A DNA stretch of 64,000 nt from Diphasiastrum complanatum (GCA_029204225.1 CM055092.1:59706077-59770076); one strand, 5' to 3'. Counted from the stretch's first letter, positions 32,577 through 53,524 are shown. The notes: a model not told the origin generated them from the letters alone. A program made the numbers and translations.

Positions 32577-32636
32577 GTTTTTATGGTGTAATGGTAACAC
32601 CAGCGCTTCTGGTGCTTTCAAATTCAAATGATGGGT
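32577..32636 (+). other. tRNA-like patch, possible SINE head
   Basis: ATGGTGTAATGGTAACACC resembles a pol III box A/D-arm, CACCAG-CGCTT-CTGGTG forms a perfect 6-bp stem, and AAATTCAAATGATG is a weak box B. The acceptor stem does not close and box B is poor, so it is not a tRNA gene. A tRNA-derived SINE fragment is possible. Confidence 0.25.
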
Positions 32637-33100
32637 TCTCCACCCTCGAAATATGAGTCAAAAGAATTGGGCACCTGCTTTTTGGCTAATGGACAAGACC
32701 CTTTGTTAACCTTACAACCATATGACATATGGAATCTAAATGGTTCAAACGACTTCTTGTCCATAGATGATGAATTCAACAAATACAAGAGTTGGAGGCA
32801 AATTTGCCTTTCACAACAATTGTGTGTCAATTTTTAAACATATAAAAGATTTTCACACATGCAAGTATGACCAAACTATTGCATAAAAGCACAAATTGTT
32901 TCATCTGTCAAATTGAAATTGTTAGTACATCCTACTTTGATGAAGCATCTTATGGTTTCTACTTCCTAGTTTTGAAACTTCTTGGACAGATAAGCACAAA
33001 GTAATTACAACTGAGGATAATCATTCAAAAGTTCTGGAAGGCCAAGCGTTGAAGTGGCAATGTTATGTATAATCAACAAAAGAAACCCAAAAAATTGAAC

Positions 33101-42589
<9,489 letters not shown>

Positions 42590-42960
42590 GAGAGAGTCCC
42601 TATTAAAAAGCAAGGCCACATCATCAACATAAAGCAAAATGGAAATGAATATATCACCTAGCTTGCAGCCAATACCACCATCCTGGTTGATGGCTCTCTC
42701 AAGCTCATGAATATATAGACCAAAAAGAGTGGGGGAGAGGGAACAACTCTGCGTCACCCCAATAGTGCTCCTAACTCTCTCAGATAGACCCTCATCTGAC
42801 CTGGAACATCCTCAGACCTGCTCATAGAGTGCCATGACCGCCATTATGGTATCAGTAGAAAAATTAAGATCTCTCATTCTTTGGATAAGCATATGACGCA
42901 GAACAAAGTCGAACGCTTTCCGGAAATCCACAACACAACAATATACTCTCTCATGTCTGC
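42590..42960 (-). mobile_element. LINE fragment h (RT)
   Basis: Minus-strand RT piece: ERVYCCVVDFRKAFD (motif A, about 42950-42905), CSLSPTLFGLYIHELERAI and catalytic LLYVDDVALL (YVDD, about 42630-42600). It breaks off at about 42590 in unrelated sequence and at about 42960 against a 12-bp remnant of the B2 LTR. Together with fragment i (53519-55445) it may be one LINE into which B2 went, but about 0.75 kb between endonuclease and RT is unaccounted for. Confidence 0.75.
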
Positions 42961-42972
42961 ACACTACTCACA

Positions 42973-43402
42973 CAGATACGATTAAAGCCACAGCTGATCT
43001 AAAGCTAAGCTATGAAAGCATCACATAAGCAAGACTTAAGCTATGAAAGCAGCACATAAGCAAGACTTAACCCTAGAAAGCAGGAAAGAGAGAGATTAAG
43101 GAGACTAAAGAGAGAGATCAATATCATCAGCTGAATGACAAATGACACAGTTTCCCTACTTATAGCCAAGGAAGCTTCCAGTGGCTAGGGCCCAACTGGG
43201 AGGGATAATAGTGCGCCCTCCAAGGCCCCCACTCTCCAGTAATGTCCAAATGGCCTAATAATGAATAATAAGGCCAAAGGCCAACCATATAGTCTGAATG
43301 TCACTAATGAATAAAAAAGGGCCCAAGGCCTACTTATGCATAAAGTTAAGTAACTGTAAATGTAAATGGACGCGGCGAATGTAATGAGCCGAGTCCATAA
43401 CT
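42973..43402 (-). repeat. A2 3' LTR
   Basis: 430 bp; plus-strand reading AGATACGATTAAAG...GAGTCCATAACT (the terminal AGTTACG is mutated to AGATACG). It holds two copies of the 33-bp unit AAGCTATGAAAGC..ACATAAGCAAGACTT. Confidence 0.93.
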
Positions 43403-43411
43403 CTCCCCGGC
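43403..43411 (-). other. A2 polypurine tract
   Basis: Minus strand GCCGGGGAG immediately before the 3' LTR. Confidence 0.75.
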
Positions 43412-43448
43412 ACAAAAAAAAGACCCAACTGCCGAAAAGATAACCGGA

Positions 43449-44660
43449 TCAAGTAGCAGCAAGCCCCGGTGCATCAACAGCTAGAGGAACATCTGATGTA
43501 GAGGAATCAACAAGTGCAGCAAGAGCACGAGCCTGATCCGCAAGTAATGGTGTATGATAAAAGACATCAATAGGCTCCCATGTGGCCTCCTCAATAGGAC
43601 GACCATCCCACTGGACCAAAAACTGAATCTGCCGGCGGCGTCGACTATGGTATAGACGGACCTGTAATATAGCAACAGGTAAAAATGGAAATAACTCTAG
43701 AGCAGTAGGAAACTCAACATCACAAGGAGCTTCATCCTCAATAGCAGCACGTAATAAACTGACATGGAATACATCACAGGCGCGTGTGGAAGCAGAAAGC
43801 TGTAAGCGATATGTAACTGGACTAAGAACCTCCACAATGCGATAAGGCCCATAATAACATGGTGCAAGCTTCTCAGTAGAAGCATGGCCCTGGACAAAAT
43901 GATGACGTGCAAACCGTAAGCGTAGATAAACCATATCTCCAAGCTGAAACTCAACATGGCGGCGGTGACGATCAACTGAAGTCTGATAACGCTGCTGAAC
44001 ATGCTGTAAATGAGAACTGGCTCGAGTAATAAGCTCTCTAACACCTGATAGAAAAGATGCAAGTGTAACAGGTGTATCCTCAGGAGGAAGAGGAATGCCA
44101 GGTAAAAGAGGTGCATAGCCATGAGATAATAAAAATGGTGAGACACATGTGCTGGTACTAACAGAGCTATTATAGCTATACTCTGCGAAACATAAATGCT
44201 GATCCCAATCCTTCCCTGAAGGAGTAACAAAATGGCGTAAATAATCCTCAAGGATCCTGTTAAGGACCTCAAACTGCCCATCAGAAGTAGAATGGTAAGC
44301 AGAACCCATAAAAAGCTGAACATCCAAAATACGCATAAGTTCTGTCCAGAATATAGATGTAAACTTACTATCCCGATCAGAAAGGATAGTACGAGGAAAT
44401 CCATGCAGGCGGCAAATCTCTGATAGGAACAAACGTGCACACTGCTCTGCTGTGATAGTACTGCGAACTGGGATAGAATGTGCCTGTTTCGAGAACATGT
44501 CAACTACCACCATACATGAATCGTGACCACGCTGGGTATGGGGAAGGCCAAGGATAAAGTCCATAGATATATCAGTCCACTGGCGATGAGGAATAGGCCA
44601 ACTCTGGAGCAAACCAGCAAATTTAGCATGGAAGTACTTATTACGAAGACAAAGGGCAGG
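43449..44660 (-). pseudogene. A2 integrase core and chromodomain
   Basis: Frame opened by the shift near 44650: WTDISMDFILGLP (first Asp), TILSDRDSKFTSIFW (second Asp), GQFEVLNRILEDYLRHF (Glu), LAPCYYGPYRIVEVL (C-terminal SH3-like region), then chromodomain VRLYHSRRRRQIQFLVQWDG, RPIEEATWEPIDVF, stop at 43449. The three catalytic acids and the chromodomain core are all intact, making this the best preserved integrase in the window. Confidence 0.9.
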
Positions 44661-46011
44661 TACGAATAAGTACAGCAAGCTCAGATCGAAGAGAGGGCCA
44701 ATAGAAATGGTCTTTGAGACGAGCATAAGACTTCTGAAAACCAAAGTGACCCCCAACATGAGAGGAATGAGCATCCGACAACAATTGGGAACGGATACCC
44801 AAGGAACTAGGAATACAAAGAGAATCATAATGATAAAGACGGTTGTCAACAATGGAGTAAACCTGATGAGGACGGGACGAAACAGGTGGGGCAGAACTAT
44901 AAACATCACGAAAATCAGAACATGTAAGGTATGTTGCAGGTAGATCATCAAACCATGGAGGAATAGTAGAAACGAGTGTATTCAACAAAGCTGGAAGACG
45001 AGATAATGCATCAGCAGCAGTGTTAGCACGACCAGGACGATACAATATGGAAAAATTAAAAGACTGTAAAAACTGCAACCAACGAAATTGACGACCACTA
45101 AGGTCACGTTGAGAAAACAGATAACGTAAAGATTGGTGATCAGTAATAATGTCAAATGGGACTCGATACAGATAATGACGCCACTTCTTAAGAGCATAGA
45201 TAATAGCAAGAAGCTCTTTCTCATGCACAGAATAACGTTGCTCATAAGAGCGAAGACGACGCGACTCATAAGCAATAATACATTGTGACTGGCGAAGTAA
45301 AGCACCCAAACCAACATTACTAGCATCAGTCTCAACAAGAAACTTCTGATCAAACTGTGGTAAACACATAACGGCAGCATCAACAACAGCACGACGAAGA
45401 GTATCAAACGTTGTCTGACAATCAGGAGTCCAAAGAAAAGTACTAGACTTCTTCAAAAGTGCATGAAGAGGAGCTGCGATAGTGGCAAAATGAGGAACTG
45501 GACGACGAAGGTGAGTGGCTAACCCAAGAAACATAAGAACATGATGAATATCAGTAGGTATAGGCCAATCCTGGACGGCTTGAACCTTATGAGGGTCCAA
45601 ACGAATGTGACCATTACCAATAAGAAAACCAAGAAACTCGATCTCAGAAACAGCAAAAGAACATTTAGACAACTTAGCAAATAACTGGTGGTGTACAAGT
45701 AACTGAAAGACAGAGGAAAGATGGGCAACATGCTCAGCAAGAGACTGACTAAAAATAAGAATATCATCAAAATAAACCAAGACACAATGACCAAGAAGCG
45801 GATGCAAGACGTTATTCATCACATTCTGGAACGTAGGAGGGCCATTAGTAACACCAAAAGGAAGCACACGAAATTCATATAAACCAAGATGAGTACGGAA
45901 AGCAGTCTTATGTTCGTCAGAAGGGTGCATCCTGATTTGGTAATATCCAGAACGAAGGTCTATCTTGGAAAAGATTTTAGAGGTACCGAGCTGGTCAAAT
46001 AGGTCATCCAT
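44641..46011 (-). pseudogene. A2 RT, RNase H and integrase zinc region
   Basis: 456-codon open frame: [38 protein letters not shown], catalytic VYFDDILIF, RNase H with VETDASNVGLGALL, YSVHEKELLAIIYALKKW and TDHQSLRYL, PGRANTAADALSRLP, then integrase N-terminus HSSHVGGHFGFQKSYARLKD, HFYWPSLRSELAVL. It ends at 44641 in a frameshift. The enzyme portion is intact except for the missing RT fingers upstream. Confidence 0.9.
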
Positions 46012-47064
46012 GTGTGGAATAGGGTACTGATATCCGAATGTACAACTTGATAAGGCTTTGTAGATCTAGATGTAGATCTAGCATAAGGTAGTCTAGGTGA
46101 CTAAAAGGGCTTTGACTATAAACAATGAGACCCTGATCTAACAAGGCAATAATATGGAGCTCAAGCTCATCACGCTCAGATCGAGACATACGATAAGGGG
46201 GACGGGAAGGAGGAGCAGAACCAGGACGCAAGTCAATATGATGGTTCACGTCACGTAATGGTGGTAGCGTCGTAGGTTCTGAAAAGACAAAAGCATACTG
46301 ATGTAATAAGTCAGAAATCACCTGAGGAACAGCTGCTGGTGTAGAAACTGGAGGAACTGGTACTGCCCGCTGAACACATAATAAGGCAGCACAATGAGCC
46401 TTCGGCAGGCTGCGAATAAATGGTTCCCAGTAATCAACTGGAAGTCTCCCTGAGAATCAATGCCAACAAGTGAGTGTGTAACTGCATCATGTACAAATGT
46501 CAATGTCTGTTGTGTCAAGTCCAGTGTAACGGCTCCAAGAGATGCAAACCAATCAGCACCAAGGATAAGATCATAACGCTCCATAGGGATAATGTAAAGA
46601 TCTGCCTGTCCAGAGAAATCTCCAATGCGGTATGGTAAACGCTGAAACATCTGAGAACTAGGAAAAGAATGAGAACTGGCAACCTCAACTGTGAGAGGCT
46701 GTGAAGCAGGAACAGGTGAAGCACGGATCCGACTAGTGATATAACTGCTAATAAAAGAATGACTGCTACCAGTATCAACTAAAGCAATATACTCACGATC
46801 TATAATACGTACACGTAATCGAATGGAGCGAGGACCAAGACGCCCTGTCCAAGTAGCATAGGCAAGCTGAGCATGGCAAGTAGCAGGAAGTAAATCAGTG
46901 GAAGGCTCAGAGGATAGGTCAGGCTCATCAGAAATATGAATGTAGATATCGGAATCATTTGGAGTAGTGCCCTCATGGTAAAAAACAACAGTAGTAGTAG
47001 CGAGAGGCTGGCGGCAATCACGGGCAAGATGGTCAGGACTCTTACAACGAAAGCAAAGACTCTT
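46004..47064 (-). pseudogene. A2 zinc knuckle, protease and start of RT
   Basis: Zinc knuckle, then protease with LVDTGSSHSF and [11 protein letters not shown] (46650-46318). A 1-bp deletion near 46420 shifts the frame. 46321-46004 restarts with [21 protein letters not shown] and [10 protein letters not shown], the linker to RT. At 46110-46020 the family sequence for the GAPVLL...RLCIDYRALNKL RT block is replaced by unrelated, internally repetitive sequence. Confidence 0.8.
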
Positions 47065-48069
47065 CTACTGAAGATCAGCGAACTCTGCAGCCGTGTAACG
47101 TCGGACAAAAGCAGGTCGAGGAGTCGAGGGACGAGGAGGCGAAGGGGCAATGGAGAGAGCTGGAACAGAAGGGGCCGGTGTAGGGGTGGACATAGCGGGA
47201 AAAGATGAAGCAGAAAGACGGGGTCGGGAAAAGTGGAAAGGAAGGGTGTCAGAGTACTTATGCTGTAAAGTACTGGCAAGAGACATCGCCTCAACAAGTG
47301 TGGTAGGACGGAAGGAAGAAACATCATAACGTAAAGCACCACGAAGCCCAACAATGTAACAAGAAATAAGCTCAGTGGGCTGTAGATCTGTGAAAAGATA
47401 AGAAAGCTCCATAAACTGATCTGTATAAGAAGCAAGATCACTGGTCTGAGTGAGACTACGGAATGTATCACGTTGGCGGTCAAGCCACTGAGGATCAATC
47501 ATAGCATGGCGGAGGTCACGGCGAAAAGTATGCCATACATGGAGCCCTTCCCGATCAGGATCGACTCTATAAACTCGCCACCACGTGGCGGCACGTCCAT
47601 CTAAATGTAAAGCAACCAACTGGATCTTCTGAGGATCAGTCTTAGGGTAAATTTGAAAATATGTGTCAAGCTTAGCAAACCAATTCTCTAATAAGTTCCC
47701 GTTAGAGGAACCGGAATAGGTAGCAAGCTGTACCCTATCACGAAAGTCTCGAGCAAAGTGTGGCTCAGGAAGGGGGGGACGAGGAAAGAAACCAAGAGCT
47801 GGGTTAGATGGAATGAACGGTCCACCACCAGGTTGACTAGTAGAAGAAGATGGAAATCCAAATGGAGGGGGAGTCCCAAATGTAGGAAAAACAGGAGCTT
47901 TACCAGGACCATGAGGCTGTAAAGAATCAATCTGTGACTGCATAGTAGCAAAGCCGGTCATAACTGAATCGAAGCGAAGAACGAGGCCAGAAAGGGTCTC
48001 ATCCATGCGACGAAACTGATCGGATAAGGTTTCCTGAATAGTCTCACTCGGGGTAGGTGAATGTGCCAT
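47065..48069 (-). pseudogene. A2 gag, stopped just before the zinc knuckle
   Basis: ATG at 48069 (MAHSPTPSETIQETL). Open for 334 codons through the capsid region (WFAKLDTYFQIYPKTD, AATWWRVYRVD, FMELSYLFTDL, YIVGLRGALRYDV) and the Pro/Ser linker, ending in TAG at 47067-47065 where A1 and A3 have a sense codon (CAG or AAG context). The CCHC knuckle follows immediately in the same frame. It is the best preserved gag in the window and served as reference for the A1 frameshift. Confidence 0.85.
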
Positions 48070-48742
48070 AATGATAGTGGAAGGAATAGACGAAAACTTG
48101 AGGGAGTGGACTCTTGTCGTCACCCCAAATTAGCCTATTACAACAAATATTATCACAACTGAAAAAAAAGGCAGCAATGAACAATGGAGAAGTGGGAAAC
48201 GAGGGTTGTGAAAATGCGCTGGACAGCCAGGGAAAAAATGTGAATTTGAAAGATTAAACGGAGTCAGAATTCCTGAAAATGTGGTGGAGAATGAGCGCGC
48301 GACAGCCTTTTGATAAGCTGTAAAAGATGGCTGGAAATGGAGAAAAAAATAGGCAAAAGTGACAAGTTGGGAGTGTTGAGGCAGCGATGTACAGGTTGAA
48401 GAATTTTGGCTGTTTGGAATAGCAAATGATGTCGGAATTGGGTAGTTTTTGGATGAGGATGGGCGCTGGACAGTCAAGGAACTAACTGTGGAAGATGGCT
48501 GCAAACTAGAAAAATATCAGACGAAAGTGACAGGTCGGAAGGCAGGGACAGCGATGGAAAGGAAGAGGAGGAGCGCTGGGCAGCAAGGAAAAGAGGGGAC
48601 AAAACAGGGGGAGCGCTGGGCAAGGAGTGGAAGGAGCAGCGATGGAACAGGGCTGTCAAAGCGGCAATGGAGCTGTAGGAACAGCGATGGAGGAGCAAGG
48701 CAAGGCAACAAAGAAAAAATTCCAGATTGTGCTCAGAAAAGT

Positions 48743-48754
48743 GCTCTGATACCA
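48743..48754 (-). other. A2 primer binding site (initiator tRNA-Met)
   Basis: Minus strand TGGTATCAGAGC directly adjoining the 5' LTR end, as in A1. Confidence 0.93.
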
Positions 48755-49203
48755 AGTTACGAATAAAGCCACAGCTGATCTAAAGCTACGCTATGAAAGC
48801 ATCACATAAGCAAGACTTAAGCTATGAAAGCAGCACATAAGCAAGACTTAATCCTAGAAAGCAGGAAAGAGAGAGATTAAGGAGACTAAAGAGAGAGATC
48901 AATATCATCAGCTGAATGACAAATGACACAGTTTCCCTACTTATAGCCAAGAGGAAGCCCTAAAAGGAAGCTTCCAGTGGCTAGGGCCCAACTGGGAGGG
49001 ATAATAGTGCGCCCTCCAAGAAGGTCCCCACTCTCCAGTAATATGTCCAAATGGCCTAATAATGAATAATAAGGCCAAAGGCCAACCATATAATCTGAAT
49101 GTCACTAATGAATAAAAAAAGGCGCAAGGACTGCTTATGCATAAAGTAAAGTAACTGTAAATGTAAATGGACGCGGCGAATGTAATGAGCCGAGTTCATA
49201 ACT
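48755..49203 (-). repeat. A2 5' LTR
   Basis: 449 bp, AGTTACGAATAAAG...GAGTTCATAACT on the plus strand. TATA-like TATAAGTA (minus strand, 48945-48938). Contains the duplicated 33-bp unit, which is single in A1. Confidence 0.93.
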
Positions 49204-49309
49204 CACACTGTCTTGCCCTGTTGGTCGTGTACACTGGACACGACCATGACTGTGGTATTTGACCTATCTGTGTTCTCTAGGGTTTGGCTCTGGTCACGAG
49301 CTCGTAACA
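49204..49309 (-). repeat. B2 3' LTR (inner part)
   Basis: CACACTGTCTTGCCCTG...GAGCTCGTAACA, matching the end of the B1 3' LTR at 18295-18405; PPT AAGGGGGAGGAG adjoins at 49310. Confidence 0.85.
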
Positions 49310-49319
49310 CTCCTCCCCC

Positions 49320-49945
49320 TTAAGAACCGTCTTGGTCCTCTAAGACAAAGTCTGGAAAAATCTTGCGAAGGACGTTGCCTCTTTCCCAAGTGGCTTTCTC
49401 AACAGGCTGATCATTCCACTTGACCATATATTCTCGGTATAGAGTATGACGAGTCTGCGTCTCTCTACTATCAAGAATCTCCTCTGGTTCACGTGGAGGT
49501 TGCTGAGGATCCAATGGGAGAACTACAACATTGTCCCCCACCAGATTTTCTGCTCTGGCTAAGGCTTTTCGAAACTGACTTACATGAAAAACTGGAAAAA
49601 CCTTACTACTGTGTGGGAGTTCTAGTTGATAGGTGACCTCGCCTCTCTCCTACTGATGGTAAAGGGACCACAATAACTTGGAGACAACTTAGCGCACACT
49701 CCTGATTTGAGAGTTTTAGAGTCGACTGGGACTCTCAAGTAGACTTTCTCACCAGCGGAGAACTGCACATCCCATCTGTGTGGATCTCTATAATGCCTGG
49801 CTCGATCCTGGGACTGCCTAATGCTACGCTTAGCATGTTCTATCATCTGGTTTAGGTCCTCTAAAACGTTTCTGGCTGCTTCAAATTTTTGTTGTTTAAA
49901 CCCTACAGCTGTGGGTGAGCATGGCTGAAAACCGTACATCAGCAT
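49320..49945 (-). pseudogene. B2 integrase C-terminus and chromodomain
   Basis: 49945-49622: LMYGFQPCSPTAVGFKQQKF, HAKRSIRQSQDRARHYRD, FSAGEKVYLRVPVDS, GPFTISRRE, the integrase C-terminal domain. 49541-49320: chromodomain HTLYREYMVKWNDQP then VEKATWERGNVL. A frameshift near 49625 separates the parts. Confidence 0.82.
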
Positions 49946-50118
49946 AAATGGGTTGTATCCCGAAGCTGAATGTTTGGTACTGTTATAAGCAAACTCTAAT
50001 ATCGAGAAATACTCCTCCCAATTAGTCTACTTCTTGCTGACGTATGCACGAAGCATATCCTCCAGCACCTGATTTAGCCTCTCTGTTTGACAGTCCGTCC
50101 GTGGACGGTCGGTGGTAC

Positions 50119-51321
50119 TCATTTTAAGTTTAGTATGGAGATGATGGAATACTGCCCTCCAAAAATTCCCACTAAACTTACTGTCCCGGTCGCTACTATG
50201 CCGGAAGGTAGACCGTACAATTTAAATAGCCCATCTACAAACAACCTCGCTAACTCTGGAGCTCTAACGGTTGTTTTGGTCGGAATAAAATGAGCCATTT
50301 TGGTCAGACGGTCAACTGTGACCCATATAGCATCATTACCCTTTTGGGTTTTAGGCAAGCCTACTATAAAACCCATGGAGATACTCTCCCATTTACCAGC
50401 TGGTATATCTAAGGGCTGCAACAACCCTCCTGCCTTTAAACGCTCTGCTTTGTTTACTTGACATTTCTGGCAACTGGTTACATACTGTTGGACGTCCTTT
50501 TTCATACTGGGCCAGAAAAATTGCCCACGAAGAAGCTCATAGGTCTTCTGTATGCCTGAGTGTCCCGCACTAGGATTGTCATGACATTCATATAGGACTT
50601 GCTGCCTATAATCCTCTAAATTGGGGACACATACTCTATCTCTATAGAGCAAGTACTCATCCTGAATGGAATACTGTTTCCATTTGAATCCTTGAGTCAA
50701 CTGACCCTCAACCACTGGGGTTTGCTTCGGTAATACAGGCTCAAAATCCTCAACGTCATCTGACATATACTCGGACTCATCATCATCCTCAACGGCAGCT
50801 GCCGTATTCTTGGATGAACTGGCACCAGCCCCGGGAACTGGTTCTGGAGTCTGTAACTGTCTGCTCTGGACTGAGTTCCAGATAGTAGAGAAGAATGCAT
50901 CATGCTGGCACTTCCCTCTCAAGGACTCGAGTAACTCATTACGAATCTGAGTAAAACTCAGCTCGTTTATCATAGGCATTCTACTAAGGGCTTCTACTAC
51001 TGTATTGAATTTCCCCCGTCTATATCTGATAGACATATCAAACTCTTGCATCAACTCTACCCAACGAGCTTTCCGACCTCTAAGCTCAGGTTGATTGCAA
51101 AGGTATCTGAGACTTTCATGGTCTGTCACGACCTCAAAGTTGGCACCATACAAATAATGCCTCCAAGTCTTAAGTGAATGGACTATAGAAAAGAGTTCCT
51201 TTTCATAGGCAGTGTACCTAGTCTGAGTTGGCTCGAGTTTTTTACTCTCGAACGCAACTGGTCGTCCACCCTGAGTTAGCACAGCACCTACTGCAAAGTC
51301 GCTAGCATCTGTTTCGACCAC
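50119..51321 (-). pseudogene. B2 RNase H and integrase
   Basis: 400-codon frame. RNase H: MVETDASDFAVGAVL (catalytic Asp), YEKELFSIVHSLKTW, TDHESLRYL, KFNTVVEALSRM. A Ser/Glu/Asp-rich linker follows. Integrase: H-H-C-C region intact (HDNPSAGHSGIQKTYELLRG, CQKCQ), then ESISMGFIVGLPKT, in which the first catalytic Asp is Gly, and WVTVDRLTKMAHFIP. The frame runs out at 50119 near the second Asp because of an indel (SGIVATGTVS). Confidence 0.87.
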
Positions 51322-51353
51322 AAATGGCTGATTGGGGTCGACGACTTTTAAAA

Positions 51354-52313
51354 CTAGTGTTGTAGCTTTGCTGTTTTGAGAGCATCAAAGCTCTCCTGCT
51401 GTGCGGACTCCCAAATGAACTCCTTTCCCTTCCCCTTAAGAAGACTTGTCATGGGAACTGCTATCTGAGCATATTCCTTGACAAATCGTCTGTAATATCC
51501 CGCCAAACCAAGAAAGATCTGAAGTTCCAAAATATTCTGAGGTCTCAGCCAATTGAGTATGGCTTTAACCTTATTTGGGTCCATCTTAATCCCATCTAAC
51601 GAGATAATTTGACCCAAATATGCTACTTCTTCAACGAAGAATTGACACTTGGATTGTTTAGCATAAAGCTTATGCTTTCTGAGCAGTCGAAACACCTTTC
51701 TGAGGTGTTTTAGATGCTCCTTCCTCGTTTTGTTGTAGACGAGGATGTCATCTAAAAATACGACTACAAACTTACCCAAGTATGGTCTGAGCACACTGTT
51801 CATCAAGGTCATAAAGGTAGCTGGAGCATTTGTGAGCCCAAATGGCATCACCTTAAATTCATAATGACCGTGACGAGTCCTAAAAGCTGTTTTCAGGACA
51901 TCATCCGATTTCATACGGACCTGTTGGTATCCCGATCTGAGGTCTATTTTACTAAAAAATTTAGCCCCGTCGAGTTGATCAAACAACTCGTCTGCCCGAG
52001 GCATAGGATATTTATTCTTAATTGTGACTTTATTGAGGGCTCTGTAATCTACGCAAAGACACATAGACCCCTCTTTCTTTTTCACCAAAAGGACTGGTGA
52101 GGCCCATGGTGAACTATTGGTTTGAATTTGGCCTTTCCCAAGATAATCTGTTAACTGCCTAGTTATTTCTTCATCCTCTGTTTGGCTGACCCGATACGGA
52201 GGTTTAGAAACAGGTGTTGTACCTGGTACTAGGTTTATTACATGATCTACCTCTCTGCTAGGTGGCAAACCATGTGGCAAATCTTTAGGAAAAACATCTT
52301 TAAATTTACACAA
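51354..52313 (-). pseudogene. B2 reverse transcriptase
   Basis: 320-codon open frame covering a complete gypsy [75 protein letters not shown]-type [13 protein letters not shown], catalytic [44 protein letters not shown]. All palm Asp residues are present. It is separated from RNase H by a frameshift at about 51350. RT copies the packaged RNA into cDNA from the tRNA primer. Confidence 0.88.
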
Positions 52314-52628
52314 TAAAGTTTCTAATTTACTAATTTTTTGCTGTATAGAACTAGAAATAAAAACTTCAGGAATAAACTGAAAGTCACATAAGAATACCTA
52401 ACGGTCGTCATCTCCGATTAGCTGACAGAGCTCTGAACTGCAGATCATAGGACTGTTGGGAACATCATGCTCCCCATGCAACTGGATCTCTCGGCCTTTA
52501 TGCTGAAAGCTGAGGGTGTTCTCCTAATAATTTCTGTGGAGGAAAGGTCCTAAACTATAGAGCCAATCTCTCCCGAGAACAATGTATGTGCGATCCAGGT
52601 GCATTATCTGAAAGTTTATTTCATCTTG

Positions 52629-53518
52629 CTACCCCTGAATACCAAGATTTAAGTTACTTACCATACTTTCCCAGATTTTCTTATCTTCACCCTTAGCTAA
52701 TGAGACTATGTACCTATGCTGACTGGGTACTTTTGGAAGTTTAAGTTTCTTAACCAGGGTGTAGTTGATGAAATTATGGGTTGCCCCATCATCAACCATA
52801 ACTCCTACTGACTGGTTACCAACTTTCCCATGCATATGTACTACGTCATGCGGCCCAAAGCTGAAGGGTCTCGCTAGCATTGCAGAGGTCAGCTGGCAAC
52901 AGTGTTCATGATCTTCATGATACACTTTGATCTCGGAAGTTGCTAAGTCACTGGGGAAACTTACAGTCTGAACAAGATGAACTTGTTTCTTATCTTTTTA
53001 GTGAAAGGCCCTTTGCGACACTGTCTGACTGTGTGTCCCTTGCCCATACACACAAAGCACAAGCGTTCTTGTTTGGCTTTCTCAAAATCTTCTGGTTTTA
53101 AGGGCTGTATGAGTGAAGCGCGTTTCTGAGGAGCTTCACCTTTAAATTTCTCTTCTTTCTTTCTTTTTAAAAATTTCTTTTTAAATTGAAAGTCTTTCTG
53201 AGGAGACTGCTCAGAAAGGGGCTGTTGTCTCGCCCTCTTCCTACCCACTAAATCATCATAGATTTGAGCATATCTGAGAGCTTGCTCAAGGGTAGTAGGC
53301 GAGTTTCTCTGGACCTCTACTTTATATTCATCTTTGAGGCCTCGGACAAACCCTCTGATTTTCTGATAATCATCCATATTTTTTATTTGTAAAATTGCTT
53401 CTCGGTACTGCGAGATATATTGGATTAGGGACTTGTCCATTACTGTTCTTTCCCAGGCTTCCCAGGCTCTATCAAGTTCATTCTCTGGTAGGAATTCTCT
53501 CAGGAAAGCTTCTTCAAA
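52629..53518 (-). pseudogene. B2 gag 3' part, zinc knuckle and protease
   Basis: 53518-52961: capsid end (VFEEAFLREFLPENELDRAW, MDKSLIQYISQYREAIL, RGFVRGLKDEYKVEVQ), Lys-rich nucleocapsid, CCHC knuckle CFVCMGKGHTVRQC. 52925-52629: protease active site VMVDDGATHNFI, with DDG in place of DSG. The frame upstream of 53518 continues into LINE endonuclease sequence, so the first roughly 20 residues of the apparent open frame (53581-53519) are not gag. Confidence 0.82.
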
Positions 53519-53524
53519 GACCCC

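Larger units (their letters stand above)
30481..33100. other. Mostly unassigned AT-rich sequence (enolase intron 3, if the gene continues leftward)
   Basis: No coding exon recognised on either strand. It contains a 75-bp direct repeat (30689-30763 and 30831-30905), a GA tract, a decayed LINE 3' end (about 31378-31450) and a tRNA-like/SINE-like patch (32577-32636). I looked for the next enolase exon and did not find it here. Confidence 0.4.
42968..49208 (-). mobile_element. Chromovirus A2 (Ty3/gypsy), complete LTR-to-LTR, TSD CACAC
   Basis: Element proper is 42973-49203 on the minus strand, flanked by CACAC (42968-42972, 49204-49208). It sits inside the LTR of chromovirus B2; the unoccupied equivalent is visible in both B1 LTRs. 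LTRs differ by roughly a dozen substitutions plus indels (including a 15-bp loss in the 3' LTR), so A2 is older than A1. Coding order as in A1. Damage: TAG in gag, 1-bp loss in protease, a scrambled patch at about 46020-46110, and a frameshift at about 44650. Confidence 0.95.
42961..53518 (-). mobile_element. Chromovirus B2 (Ty3/gypsy), truncated and interrupted by A2
   Basis: Minus strand. 3' LTR remnant is 42961-42972 plus 49204-49309, split by A2; the outer part of that LTR is lost against LINE h. The internal region 49310-53518 runs PPT, chromodomain, integrase, RNase H, RT, protease, gag. It ends within gag at about 53518 against LINE endonuclease, so PBS and 5' LTR are gone. Relative to B1 it preserves the entire RT and lacks B1's internal deletions. 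Confidence 0.88.

Noticed and set aside
32577-32636. Functional tRNA gene
   Set aside because: The acceptor stem does not pair and box B is degenerate.
47065-47067. A programmed gag stop (readthrough) in family A
   Set aside because: The stop lies at a different codon in each copy and each is explained by a C-to-T change.
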